Source of the DNA: Apis mellifera
Taxonomy: Eukaryota > Arthropoda > Insecta > Hymenoptera > Apidae
DNA length: 64,000 nt
NCBI RefSeq assembly: GCF_003254395.2
Contig: NC_037647.1
Coordinates: forward strand, 3,946,350 to 4,010,349
Direction: 5' to 3'
The position numbers were made by a program, and so were the translations under genes. Below, in pieces: positions 1 to 13,470 of the stretch. The notes under the pieces are model-generated. The model had not been told where the DNA came from. It did not search any database and saw only the letters and a program-made list of their open reading frames with translations. The stretch's first letter is position 1, and each line of letters opens with the position of its first letter.

Positions 1-588
1 TTATTCTTCCATTGATATATTTTTCCTTTCTCTCTTTTTTTTTTCTATTTTTAATATAATATTGAAATTTTTAATCTAGATTAAAAAGTTTACTTCAAAT
101 TTTTATGGAGAATTGAGGAAACGTGAAGAATTTGTCGTAATAACGATATAATTATAAAAAATTTCTTCTTAGTTCAGTTCTTCTTAGTTGTTAATATGAA
201 AAAATATTTTTCTATATTTTTTTTTTTTATTGATTGAATTTAATATAAAGTGAATTTTCGAATACTGAGCTTTCTGTTTCGAATTTTTACGCAATGTTAT
301 CGAGAAACATTCAACACTTGTTTTTTTAAATACATATTATAAATGTCATTTTAAACATTTTCGAATTAACAAATTTCCTTCGAAATTATTATTCGCGAAT
401 TTCTTAAGAATTCTTTGCATAATTTACAATCTTGTAAGAAAATTTTCTCTAAGAGAAAAAAGGGAGCAAGATGCCTCTCCGCGAAACTTTCTTCAGAGAC
501 ATAAAAAAAGACATAAAAACTTGCCCCCAAAAAGAATTTTGTCTGAAGAAAAAAAAAGAAGAAAGTTTCTGATATGTCGAAAGGAATT

Positions 589-762
589 TATCGCCTTCTC
601 TTTCTCCGTCGTTGTTTTTTTTTTTTGTTCTTTTTTTTCTCTTTTCTGGTAAAAGAAAAAAAAAATTCTGGTATATATACATATATAAAAGATACCTTTT
701 CATTTCTCTTCTTGCTTTGTTATCTCTTTTCATGTTTTTCATCTCTTCTTTCTTTTTTAATA
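589..762. repeat. Pyrimidine-rich low-complexity tract
   Basis: The + strand is almost only C and T over about 589-650, and again over about 700-760, with short T runs between TCT and CTT steps. The minus strand is the matching purine tract, which produces the Lys/Arg-rich and Phe-rich open frames on the two strands. This is simple sequence rather than a gene. Confidence 0.7.
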
Positions 763-1698
763 TAAAACATATGTAAATATATGTGTATGCAAGGGATACG
801 AAAAACATTAATTACCCTACAGGGAATTTTTTTCAAAGTGAAAAAGAATATGGTTATGGTTTCTGTATGAGCAATTTACTGTAACGAAAAAGAAAAGATC
901 CAGGGACTTATTCCCCAAAGGTGACGAAGACTTTTTTCGAGAAGATATTATTTTTCATGCATGTAAAATTTTCTAAATTACAAAGTTTTGCATTAAAAAT
1001 TTGCATTGTAATCTTAAATTTATTCATATTGCACAAAAAGAGATTGAACGTGAAACTAAAAATTGAACGAAGATATTATTTATTGGAAAAATAATCTGAT
1101 ATTCGTATATTCGTCCTAATAATTTAAATAAAAATTATTATAACGAATATGTTTTAAAATTCGTTTTTCAAAATACTTTTTTTATAATGATTCATAAAAT
1201 ACATTCACGAATATTCACATATCTCATTCAAGCATACTAAAAATCATGCAAATTAAACATATTTTCCAAAAATCCATCCAATTATTATTCTTATTTTTCT
1301 CATCGTGAAAAAAATGACTGTGCATGAAAATCATCAATCCTCGTAATAATATAATCTTCAAATATAATAATTCAACATCCATTCATCAGTCTGTTTCAAT
1401 TAAATTTTTAGAAAAGACTAAATCCTTGATTATACTTTAAGTATCTAACCACTCTTCATTTACCTATGTACAGAATCTCTATTTTTCATGTAAATTAATT
1501 GATGAAATTCGTAAGAGGATTATATAAAATGTATTGAATCCATTCCAATTGGTAATTGACATTTTATGAAACTTTGAAAAAAGAAAAAAAGTCAAGTTTC
1601 CTAACATTATTGAATGTTTATCGACATTTACCATAAATATATAGTTTAAACTAACAAAAAAACTGACATAGAAGATTAATATAAACTGATATTTATAT

Positions 1699-1739
1699 AA
1701 CTTTGCACAATTATTCATTGGAATCAATTGTGCAAAGTT
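1699..1739. other. Perfect 14-bp inverted repeat (hairpin)
   Basis: AACTTTGCACAATT at 1699-1712 is followed by a 13-nt loop and its exact reverse complement at 1726-1739. Each arm contains TTGCACAA, which fits the TTGCNNAA core of C/EBP-type sites, so it could be a paired binding site. The hairpin is shorter than a typical microRNA precursor. Confidence 0.7.
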
Positions 1740-2459
1740 TATTTGAGTCATTTGATCAATTTTAATATATGTATATATTAAAAAAGAAATCGATTCTGAC
1801 ATTTTTAATAAATTATAAAATACAATAGAATAAAATATAACATGATCAGACAAGTGAAAAAGATTGAATTAGAAAGCTATATAGCCATATATCAGATGAA
1901 TAGAATAGATTATGACCAAATGGATAATAATATAACTAGATTATTAAAATGTCAGAATCAGAATAGTAGAATAAATCATAGTTGGAAAATAAAGAGACAT
2001 ATAACTCTTACAATTGAAAAAATAAAAAAAAATAGTTGTAATTGATGAAACAAATAGAATAAAATAATTGCTAATTCTCTACTTAGAAAAATATTGCATA
2101 TTGAAATAAAACAATTATTGTTTAACATTGTTTAACATGCATTGTAGATTATGTAGAGAGATCAAAGATCAGTACCAAAACATTCAAATCAAAAATGAAA
2201 TTCAATCTTTCATCTGAAAAGAAATCTTGAATAAAAAAAAAAGTGACATTTTAAATGGTTATTATTAAAATTTTTGCTACGAATAGTTCACATTAGGAAC
2301 GAATGTTAGAAGAAACGTAGGCAGAAATTAATGAAAATATTCCACATATTCAAACCACAGACAAACAATTTAATATCTAATATTAATTCCCTATCAAATA
2401 GATATCTAAGTAGCAATATAAAGTAAACATCCACTATAAGTAAATTATCAAACACTCGA

Positions 2460-3010
2460 CTCTCGTCACACGAAACTTCTCTCAACTAATACCAATAACC
2501 CTTATGTATCCTCGAAACTAAATTAATGCATCGACAACCATCTAACCATCGCGGATACACTTTAAAATCCTCTTTCCATCCATCGATAGCGTTACATCGA
2601 TCGATGCTGCAAAAACGATCCACCAACAGGGCACAAACAGTACGATTAAAAATATCTCGTTAATCCCCCAAAGGAATTCGAGATTCGATCCTTATGAGAG
2701 AGAAGAAACTCTTTGAACGTGCTTCTCTTTTAAAATATCTTCACGATTCTCTTGTTTTTTATTCAGAAACAGACCTCGTTACTCGTTAAGGGAGAGGAAG
2801 GGGTGGTGGAAACCCGCTGGTTTCTAAAAAAAAATACGATAAAAGAAAAGGGAAACCACGCTGGTAATATGAAAGAAAGAAAAACGCGTGGTCGTTAATT
2901 TCACGTTGGAAAACAATTTCTAACTGGAATTAAGTGTTTCCTCTTGAGGCGTATCGTTGAATAATTAACCGGAAACCGCTTCCCAAGACGGTGTTTCCTC
3001 TTTGATACGA
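2460..3010. promoter_or_regulatory. GC-richer island with repeated TTTCC/GGAAA motifs
   Basis: CpG and G/C density rise relative to both flanks. The 12-mer GTGTTTCCTCTT occurs twice (2934-2945 and 2991-3002). A perfect inverted repeat GAAACC-cgct-GGTTTC lies at 2809-2824, and further GGAAACC words lie between. No convincing open frame or splice pair was found. The motif clustering suggests a cis-regulatory element, but no factor can be assigned. Confidence 0.3.
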
Positions 3011-6000
3011 ACAATGACTGGGCCGCTATTTTTGCTCAGAATAATCGTGATTTGAAATGGATAATCTGTGATTTGTCCCTTATGATTTAATATTGATTTT
3101 AATAATAATTTCTTTGATGGTAATATGTAATATTTTAAAAAATGATTCTTAAAATATTCGGGTAAATAATGGACAGAAATTTAATTGTTAAAAATTTTAT
3201 TTATCGCGTAAAGAAAAGAAGAAAAATTAAATATTGGCGGTCGTTGAGAAATATACGTATATTTGAAACAGGTACGATTAAAACGAAAGCAACGAGCAAT
3301 TCAATAAAGTCATTGGCAGACAAAAACTCGACAAAATTGTCGATCAGAGTGAAGAGAAACGAAAACACTTAGCGATACGAGGTGAAAATAATTGGCTACC
3401 GAGGCAATAACGCGGTAAAAATCGAAAGAAATGGCTAAACGAGCGAAATGAACGGTTGCTTCCTCCAAAGTAATAGTTTTTCTTTAAACTGAAATTATTG
3501 AACACGCGTTCGTTCGAATAGGAAACATTGGAAGAATGGAAATTTCTTTATAAATCGATATATATATATTTTTAATATTCGACGTGCAAATAGATGAATC
3601 GAAAGTTAATAATAACACGATCACATAGCAATAATTCTTTTTGTGTAAGAAAAATGTTTGATTAACACATTCATCCATCATTTACTTTTTTTATTTTATA
3701 ATGAAAAATTAATATAATGAGGAAATGAATGGTTAAATTTTTTACTGAATAATTAAAGAAATTTAAAGTTTTTAAAGAATGAGAAAAATTTATTAAAAAT
3801 ATATATATATGTATATTTTATTTTATAAAACTTTAGATTTCCAATATTTTTAAATTTTCTTTAAATTTTTCTATGAAATACAAATTCCTGTAACGATATT
3901 TCTTCTATTTTTAAATAAAATTATAAAATACAACAAATATCAAGAAACTTAATCTACAATTTTACGTAATTTTTTTACAAGAAATAAAGATCTAAGAGAT
4001 GTATCTTGAAAAATTCATCGTAGGTACTCGTGTGTGAAATGTCTGTTAAATTTCTTCCATATGTCTCGTATGCTAATTCTATTTTCAACGAGAGATGAAA
4101 GTGGAGACAAAAGTTGAAATAAAAGAATCGCAATAAAAGACAAAGGATATTTCCTTTGTTCGTAACGATACTTCTTCTTTTTTTTTTCTTCTTCTTTTTC
4201 TTTTCCAGAGATCCTTATGTATTCCCTTTTCGAGGTAATGATATTTAAACTCGTTCATGCGAGGCAACATTAAATAACTTCAGACTTTCGATAAAATTGA
4301 GCATCATCAAGAATAAAAGAGGATACTATTTTAACATAAGCAAAACGAGAGATAATTTGAATTCTGTCGAAAAGAGACTCTCTCTTGAAATCATTTTGTC
4401 CCATATTCAACGAGATTCGATATCTTTCGTTAAATTTTCCCTTGAATTTGAATTCCGAAAATTCGATCTTCCCTGAACGTAATGAAAATATATTCTATTG
4501 AACGAAATTTTTCACATTTTGTTCGAATATAATTACATCGAAACATTTTTGAAAATATTTGATTCACGTATACGTAAAGAATCATCACGAATGATATTCG
4601 AACAAATTATAAGATAATGTAGAAGAATTTAACGATAATTTTTATGAAAAGATAAAATAAAATAAAATTATTATTCTAAAGAAAAATCATTCTTGCTTTT
4701 CTCACATTGCCCTAATTGGTTAGTAATAGAAACTGTTTCATTTATCCAATACCTTTTTAGACTCCAAATATTCGAAAATCAATATTATGGAAACGAATCT
4801 TTCTATTTCCACGAACCGCGTAGCGAATTTATTTAATAAATAAATTGCGTTTCTTGGAATATATGGGAAACCAGATATTAAATGTCATCGTTAACGAGAA
4901 ATTGTAAAATTATTCGATATTTGTGTTACGTAATATTAACAACTACTAATAAATTATATCTATTGGTGTACGTAACTGAGCCAAACTCTGAAATTGCGAA
5001 GAATGTACAGATGATTTGTATATAATTTCGCGGTACTGTAACTTTAATTACACGAAATATAATTTCACAGATACAATTGAACTAATTTATCCAGGAAGAA
5101 ATCATTCAGAAACGACTTTGAAATTCAACGAGTATTAAATCTAAAAAAAAAATCATTTGTTATAATTTTTCATGAATAAAAAAGAATAAATCCAATCCTT
5201 GTGCAACAGTACTCCTTATGCTAGATCTTTTAAAAATATAACTCAATTATAATTAAAGAAATATAATATTATAATTCAAGATTAGACAAGAGTATAAATT
5301 CTGTTAATAAAATAAGATCTGATAAAATATAATAAATTTATTGTTGAATATATCTTGGTAAAAATTAGAAAAATTGATGATGCGCAATTAGACAGTTATC
5401 AGATCAAATAATCTCAATTATAATACAAAAAGTAGAAGAAGACAATTGTAATCAGATAAATGAAACAAAAGAAAATAATAAAATAATCATAACGCATTTA
5501 AATGTTATTATATTCAAAGAATCTTTCTTATTCTAAACTCAAACACGAGGAAGAAATTGGACAAATGCTCAAAGTGAAGCATGTCAATGAAGAAAACTTA
5601 TTCTGAAGATAAAAAGCTTTTCTTAGACAATTTGACGATCTTATTATCCTCGAAACTTTCGCCGCTGGCCGATTCTTGGCCCATTCTTCAAGAAAAAACA
5701 AAGTCAACAACTTCTGCCCCGATCACAGAAACGTGAAATGAACAAACACATTCCTGTTCCCGACAGCAGCACAACGTGAAAGCTCGATGCAGAAGGAAAC
5801 AAAGTTCGATAAAAAGGCTACGAAATGAAAGTGGATGGAGTAATGGAAGCAGTTTAAAAAAAAGAAAAAAAAAGAAAGCACGGTCCAAGGAAAATAATGG
5901 CATTGGAACAATTCATCCGTGAAATGAATTGGCTAAGATGAAACAGGAAAAGTTTAATCGGACAAATTTTATTTAAGATTCACGATTTTCGGGCTTGTTT

Positions 6001-8150
6001 GTAAAAACAGGAGAGATACACTTGGGAATTAATTCATTATGGATAAACGTTGTAATATTTAATTCTGCATTTTTTTTATTCTACCATAATTTGAACGAAA
6101 CTCAAAAATATCATAAAATATCTAATTGACTCAATTTTACAAAAATTAGAAAATTAAACTTATATAAAAAAATATCATTGCACATAAGATTTGATATATT
6201 TTCGAGATTAAATAATTAACAATTAAAAATATTTTAACCAAATAATTTTTTACTTATAGATACTTTAATTTTTCCTACATCCAATCTCCTATTTTACGAA
6301 ATTTAAAGAAATTAAAATATTTTTTTTACTGTTTGAGATTTTTATTTGTTATTATTTTTAACATTTATATATATATATTTGAATAATATCCATTAAGTAT
6401 TGTTTACCGTTTCATCATTTAATTTTTGCTAAAAGTTAAAAAGATAGACATAGAAGACAAGAAAGTTTTTGACAAAAAGAAAATATAGGATAAAATAGGA
6501 TAATAAATTAATAAGATTAAATAATTAATCTTGGTAGTGAAAGTTTTTGAATTTGTCTCTTTAGAAAAATTCTTTGTTGAAGATACAATGTAAATTTCCC
6601 TTCAAATACATGAAAGTTTTATTACCGGGAAGGGAATTTAATATTCATGAACTATGTATGTGAAAGTTTTAATTCGACAGTTAACTTTCAGCAAAATCCT
6701 TACTTAGCTTTCGAAATACGTCTTCGTCGAACTATATTCGAGAATAGTAGAGATTGTTAACAAGTTTTTCAATAATCTTGACTGTAATTTCATATATTGA
6801 TTCGCTGTTCCGAGTTTAAATATTAATTAAAATAATTTGAAACTGTACAATTGTTCATTAAATTATGAAATAATTAGAAATTAAACAATATATCAAGAAA
6901 TTGGAAATTTGTTCTCAAATAATAATAGAATTAGAAATTCATTTATGAAAATTTTAATCCAAAAGTAATAAAAAGAATATCTCAAATAGTAATATTTAAA
7001 AATATAATCTTAATATAAATATATTTTTTTAACAAAAGAATTTAAGAATGAATTGTGTAGATCCAAAATTTTCTCATAATTATTATTTGAATTAAAAATC
7101 TACACTAATTTCTAATAATAACTTATCATTAATATAACTCTAATTAAACTCTGTGAATAATTCTAAAAACTCAAAAGTATCCAACTAGAAATGCTCGAGA
7201 CAACATGTGTCATTTATGTATCATTGTTTTATACTGAATTAAGTTTTAAGCTCTGTACAAGACAATCCAGCACGTTGTGGTGTAAACATTCTCGAGGAAA
7301 AGGGTCTGAAAACACTACCAAGTTAATCCTCGAGCAAAGCACTAATTACGACAAAGAATTTTCTTCAACATCTTTAACATCTGAAACACCTCTTCAAGTT
7401 TCTTGTTTTCACTTTTAATAGAAATGAACAAAATTTATCGAGACCATAAATCAAAATTAATTTACTAATCTATTACTGAGAACAATACTCATTCAAATAC
7501 CATCCTATCTTTTACAATAGACCAAATAATCACTTACTCTATTAGAATAATTCCAATTTCAGTCTGACTAAGAAGTACCAAAAGCTAGTTTGATCTCAAA
7601 ATTTCATCCCTCCACGATCAATAACTAATTTCATATAAATTTTAACGGAGAGAGAAAGAAATATCTCTTAAACTTTCAGTCAAATCATAATAAATATACC
7701 AAAAACTGATATTTCTCTGAAAAGAAGATTATTCTCAGAAGAGAAACATAATAATAGTAATTAATATTATAAAATTATCATTTCCTTTATTAGCAAACTG
7801 AACCATCAAATTAATCTCTCTCCATAAATCAATTCCATGCATCAATTTCATTTTTCTCTCCCCGCTCATCTTTCAAGTGAAAATCAAGGAGAAATCACTT
7901 GAATTTCACTTTGAGAAGCAAAAAGAAATATCACATAAAATTATTCAATTTGATTGAAACAATATTGAACGCGTATTTCTTATTAACGAAAAAATTAACT
8001 TCATTCAACGAGGAAAATCTTCGAAGAATGGAAAAATTAAAAAAAAATATCTAAATATTCTTACATTTTTCAATATTCAATTAAACTGCTCGATTAAGAA
8101 GAAGAAGAAGAAGAAAAAAACAATTAAAACAATAAACGCGTACTTCTCTA
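3010..8150. other. AT-rich noncoding stretch
   Basis: No gene is visible. Open frames are short and low-complexity on both strands. A small G/C-richer patch lies near 5640-5690. Short TA runs occur near 3800 and 6366, and an AAG run near 8097-8116. It is probably intronic or intergenic. Confidence 0.55.
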
Positions 8151-8159
8151 ATGAGAATG

Positions 8160-8600
8160 AAAAACTAGAAGGCAGGGAAGATGACAAAGAAGAGGGTGGA
8201 AAGAGGGTGGTAGGGACTGCGTCGGTCCAGAGATGATCCCGGCTATGTCTATTTATACAGCGCACAGCTACCTGTTGGCTGGTTGTATACAGTGGGTAGT
8301 AGGGCGCGTTTTCACCCCTCTGTGCCGTACAATGCTATAGAGTGGCGCGATATAGCGGCCTGGCTGGGACGCAACAGGGTATACCTGTATAGCTAAAGCG
8401 TGCACACGAAGACGAGGCGAAAGCAGATCGACAATAAAGCTGGAACTGGGTCATTGGATCGGGAAAACTGGGTCGAGCCGCAGCGACATGTTAAAAGCGG
8501 GCTGCCTTCACGGGGTTGTTCTGGTTGTTATGGGGGTGCGTTTGACCGAGTGAAAACTCGTCCAATCTGCGCACCATCCAAAGGATTAAACGTTCCGCGA
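8160..8600 (+). promoter_or_regulatory. Promoter-like CpG-rich island with TATA box and donor-like site
   Basis: This is one of the most GC-rich blocks of the left half. It holds a TATA-like CTATTTATAC at about 8247-8256. About 300 nt of CpG-rich sequence follow and end in a donor-like CCGCGA/GTAAGA, with GT at 8601-8602, after which the sequence returns to A/T-rich intron-like DNA. This order fits a + strand core promoter plus a noncoding first exon starting near 8280. A short open frame crosses the donor and has no ATG start, so I do not call a CDS. The last exon base is A rather than the usual G, so the donor is only moderate. Confidence 0.35.
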
Positions 8601-11600
8601 GTAAGATTTCCATGAATTCAGAAGATGTTCATTCAGGTGAAGCAATATTGAAATGAATTTGAAGTTGCATGATTAATTACACGAGTTGTATGAAGTGAGT
8701 TGTATGAAAAGAGGGTGTGATATTGTAATATCTTTTGGAAAAAGGTGTTTTTTTTTCAGAATGATTAATAAATTATTTATTGCTATTCTTTGAATTTTGT
8801 TATTAATTTAATATCACGCGTTTTGTAAAAATAAATGAATTATGCGGAATTTATTGATGTTCTAACGCAAAAAAAAATTAAGTCAGATTCATGAAGAAAA
8901 TTTCTTTAAATTAAATTGATACCCAAGAGGTAAAAGGATATCGAGCTATATACCAAGTTGAAATTAAAGATGGATTTTTCTTGAGATCTCAAAGAGAAGA
9001 AGAAAAAAAAAATCATTTCTTTTTCTCTCGAGATCCTGAATGATTCTTTATTCAGAAATATGATCTTTTCGCGGTAATTCTCGAAAATTTTATTCTTTAT
9101 TTTTAATTTTATTAAATTAATGGAAAAGCTGTTACACATTTTGCATTGTATTTATTACAAATTATATTTGGATCTTATCGCGAAATACATAATTATATCG
9201 CGACTGTAACAACGATATCATAATTTACGAAAATTTCAATTCAATTTATATCATTTCATACATTCAGAAAATACCTTCAAAATCCTTCCTATCTGCAGTT
9301 TAATGATACTTTATAATATAACAAGTGAAAATATTTCTTTGAGAATTATTAAAATACAATTCGATCGTTGAAATGTGATAATAAATTTGGCGAATGAAAT
9401 TAATTCTTTTTTCGTTATCTTCTCAAAAGCGTGATGCTTCAACAAATTCTCCATTCATACGAAATGTAATTATTCTAAAATTTCCAAACTATTTTTCTTT
9501 CCCCCCCTTTCTATTTTTCACAACAGCAATGAACAATGAAATGCAATCAAATTTTCAATAAAATCAAAATCAAACGCAGTTTACATCCTCAGTTAATCAA
9601 AATCAATCCTCTGGTTAATTAGGATTAAAAGCAATCAAGCTCGCAGTTAGGTAGAATCGGAACCAATTAAGATTTCAATTAGTCGAATTCCAACTTGTAT
9701 TCAAGTTTCGTTACTCGAGATTGGCGTAACACGCTACACAATATTTCAACGAAATTACATCCCTGACTTCCAGTTATCCTTTTAACGAGGAAACGATCAA
9801 AATGAGCGGAACCATTTATCCAAACGTAATTTTTTTTTTTTTGTCGAAAAGAAAGAAAACAGAATCTCCCTGAAAGATGAAATTTCCTTCTCCTCGTCGA
9901 GTATTTTCCACGTTCGTTTCTGTATGAAACGAAATTGAATTCTTCTTCGTTTATTAATTGATACTGATTTTCGAACGTCATACGAAATTATTATACAATC
10001 TAATAACCAGAATTCGATCATTTATTACCCGCAATTTATTAGTCGAACATTGGATATAATCGTTTCCAACGAGAGATCTGAATGCGTAGGCATAATTTCT
10101 GTGAAATCATTTTTAACTCTAGCGATTAATAATAAATATATTATTGAAATGAGTGATTAGAGTAGAGTTAAAGTAGTATTATGAAAATAATCGGATACAT
10201 ATTTAATTGTATCTGAATAAAAATTTATATTAACACTGTATTAAAAATAAAAATTCTAAAACAGGTAAATTTGACTGTTTTGATAATTCATACGTTGATT
10301 GTGTGCATATATTAATATTTTTTATTCTGTTTGTCAGTTATAAATATTTGCCAATTATGATTCATTGAGAAATTTTGTTAGTTTTAAAGAAAAAGCTAAA
10401 ATTAATTAAAATCTGAACAGCTAGATGTTGCTTATATAATTAATTTATAATTAAATTATACACGAGTTGATTATAGTTCATGTTTCTGAAGATTAATTAA
10501 CGATATTTATTAATATTAAATAACAGATACGATAAAGAATAATGAAATTTACTGGAATAATGCAATGATTTCTTGAACTTTATTAAAATTAAATAAAATT
10601 AATAATTAATTTTCATTGCTTTTGTACATATTCCAAAATATACGAATTACATTTTCTGCAATGATTCATCAAACGTGGGTAAACACAATAATCGCTCAAT
10701 TTACCTCCTTTAATTAATTTATTATAACGCGCGGCAAATTTCCCTCCCTTTTTCCTAAACTTGACCTAACACTCGCTTTTATGTACCGATAATTGCTTAA
10801 AAATCATCCCATATAATCGTGCACGTTTAATTACAGAGTCAACCAAAGGATGTGCGACACCTATTTTAAGATTAATTCTCCACCGATGAAAATACGTGTG
10901 AAGGACACGTCACACCCCTCCATCATCATAATACACTGCTTCCCAATCTTTTTTAATACGATATCTTTTAATATCCAAATTATTTTCCATCTCCTATTTT
11001 CTATTTTCCATATTTTTTAACGAGAATTTAAAAAAAAAAACTATCATTTTTATTTACCATCATTAATTTTCGATTAGTATGAAAGAACGTAATTGTAAAA
11101 ATTAAAAGTAACAGATGCTCCACAAAATATTTGATGACGTACAAAGGAACCAGGGGTTGAAAATCATTGTTCTGATAAAATACAATTCGTTTCTACCTTC
11201 AATGGTTTCTACTATAGATCTACTAATCTATTTTCTAGATGTTACGTGCAGTTGCGAATAATTGTAGAAGAAACAATGTATCCTTTCAAGCGGACGGTAT
11301 TGAAATAGAAGAAGAATAGGTAGACAAAGAAAAACGATCCCACGATGGATAATGGCGGTGTTTTATTAATTATTGTGAAAATATAGATTTACGTCAAAGA
11401 ATACGGAGAAAAATATGGAAAAAAAAAAAAAGAAAAAATAAATACAACAAAAGATCAGTAAATAAATTCTTATTTAAAGATTTTAATTTTAAATTTAACG
11501 AGGTTACGAATAGTTGAAAATTTTTAATTACGCGCTGATCGATATTTTTGAATCGATTAAAATGTAAATGTTTAAATAACTCGACAGGAATAAAAAAAAA

Positions 11601-12535
11601 AATAAATTTTATAATGAACGAGATATTATTTAGGGAAAATAATGAATAAAATTCAGTGAAAATTAAAAGAACAATTTCGAAAACACGTCTGTTAAAATCG
11701 ATACACGTACGCTTGTATTTCGTTCGCAAGTGTGTTTTATGTATGCGCTACAACTTTGCTGCAACTTCGTTCAAAAATAGAATATAGAGGCGCATTTACG
11801 AGATTTTAAAATAAATATCGCAAAGAGGGAAAATTAGTGGACGGGAATATGTTTCAAAAATCGATTCTCTAAGATTCAAATCGTCAAATAAAATTATCAA
11901 TTTAATAAATTTTTATATTCTTTTTTCTATTCGCGAAATCAATCGTTTTCTTTCAATTCAATTTAATTTACGCGATACATATATAAAATTATATAAAATT
12001 GAGAATAATTTGAATTGCTTATCATCTACGAAATAATATCATTATATCCCTAAATATATCAAATAAATCCAATTTATTAATTACCTTTCATTTATTACCC
12101 GAAATAACTCTTTTCCATCTTTATCGCCTTTGTGAATTAGAGAAGAATAAATTAAATTCGGAGAGAGGAGTGCAATTCAAATTCCTTCAATTCAAGAAGT
12201 CATATATAATTTTTATAATTAACTCTGTTCATTTATATTCCTAATTTAAAAGCATTATTCCCACGGGATGAAAAGAATCTGGAATAGAATAAAAGGTACT
12301 CGATACTTTGAAAAACTAGAATCGTGTGATATTACGTTCAAAGAAGTTATCTATATTCTAAAAAAAAAATATATATTCCAATGGGAATGTAAAAGCTTCC
12401 TAAAAGCAATTACATAATTTACGGATGAGAATAATACCTATTTAAATACCTATTAAAAACAAAAGGAGAGAAATAATATCTTTTCGATTCTTTCTGAATT
12501 GAAAACGAGAAGGAATCGCTGGTTCTTATTTATTG
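8601..12535. other. AT-rich noncoding stretch
   Basis: No gene is recognised. Composition is A/T-rich throughout, with a C run near 9500 and several A or T runs. Open frames of up to about 110 codons here are Phe/Lys/Ile-rich and lack coding character. If the donor at 8601 is real, this is intron on the + strand. Confidence 0.5.
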
Positions 12536-12539
12536 CCAA

Positions 12540-12960
12540 TCGATTCAAAAGGAGAAGAGGGGGCGTTCACCTCTATCCAATTCGTAACACGCGAAAATCG
12601 GTTTAACGAACTTTCGATTCAGTCAACCCCAATACACGTGTTACATTCTCGGCTCGCAGTCTGTCGATTCACTCAAGTCGTCGTTCGATACTGTATTTAG
12701 CCGAGACAACAGGCTAGTCTCCAAGTGTTGGAACAGAGAGGGATGAGAGGCCGGAAGGGAGGTCGTCGACAGGTTAGAGAGTTGGCAAAGCCTAGACAAT
12801 GCGCCCATTGTACGAGCAACTCCATTAGAGCAAGCGTTTCCCCGGTTTCTATGGTGGAGGTAGAAAGTGGTGGGGGAAGAGGGGGATGAAAAATTATTAG
12901 AGAAACAATAAGTGTCATAGCAAGTGGAAAGAAATTTACTTTGTGAACCCGTGCCTAGAG
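12540..12960. promoter_or_regulatory. GC-richer island, putative enhancer or promoter
   Basis: This CpG-rich block lies between A/T-rich flanks. It contains a palindromic Sox-type pair at 12796-12811 and, near 12860-12890, a purine-rich G stretch. A 73-codon minus-strand frame spans it, but it shows no start or splice-site support. The density of recognisable motifs is more like a regulatory element than an exon. Confidence 0.35.
12796..12811. promoter_or_regulatory. Inverted pair of Sox-type sites
   Basis: ACAATG at 12796-12801 and CATTGT at 12806-12811 form a perfect palindrome with a 4-bp spacer, cgcc. HMG-box Sox proteins bind ACAAWG cores. SoxE proteins bind two such cores in inverted orientation, 3-5 bp apart, as dimers. 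The arrangement is seen in the sequence; occupancy is inferred. Confidence 0.4.
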
Positions 12961-13139
12961 AGCTATTGATCCTCGTTTTATCACGTTGCTTCTTACTTGT
13001 TTTATTCTCATTACTTTAATTGTTAAGACAAATATTCTTTGCTTAAATTACACGTTTCTTAAAGTCTCGAATGTCACTGCTTTCATCGACCTGATAATAA
13101 TAAATTTTGTAAAATTTTACGTATTATAAAATAGAAAAT

Positions 13140-13470
13140 GTTATTGTGAATATATAACGAAGATTGCAAAAGCAGCAATCCTCAGTGAAGACGAAGGGAA
13201 GAAATCGGGGAATGATTTATGCAAGTCGAATCTATTCGACAACGTCTTTCTCAAATTCATCGTTTCATGACGCAAACGACGTCCTCGATGCAAAGAGCTA
13301 TGGCGATGTACGCGGTTCACGAAGCTCCCAAAGTAATCCGATAGTGGACATCGATTCGTGAACGTTTCCACGATTACACGTTCCAATAGCACTTGACCTC
13401 TACGAGAATGCTCAGAATTCGGAAACCGCCCCTCGAACTGGGTTTTCACCACGCAAATGAAACACCTTCT
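13140..13470. promoter_or_regulatory. GC-richer island of unknown role
   Basis: CpG density is raised and the block is open in several frames on both strands, which is typical of a short CpG-rich island rather than of one coding frame. No matched acceptor and donor were found. It lies about 180 bp from the previous island, and the two may form one regulatory region. Confidence 0.25.

Larger units (their letters stand above)
1..2455. other. AT-rich noncoding stretch
   Basis: I see no gene here. The DNA is A/T-dominated with many homopolymer runs. The open frames present are short and made of low-complexity Lys, Asn, Phe and Ile codons, as expected by chance in AT-rich DNA. The only local structures I can name are a pyrimidine-rich tract near 590-760 and a perfect hairpin at 1699-1739. 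It is probably intergenic or intronic. Confidence 0.6.
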
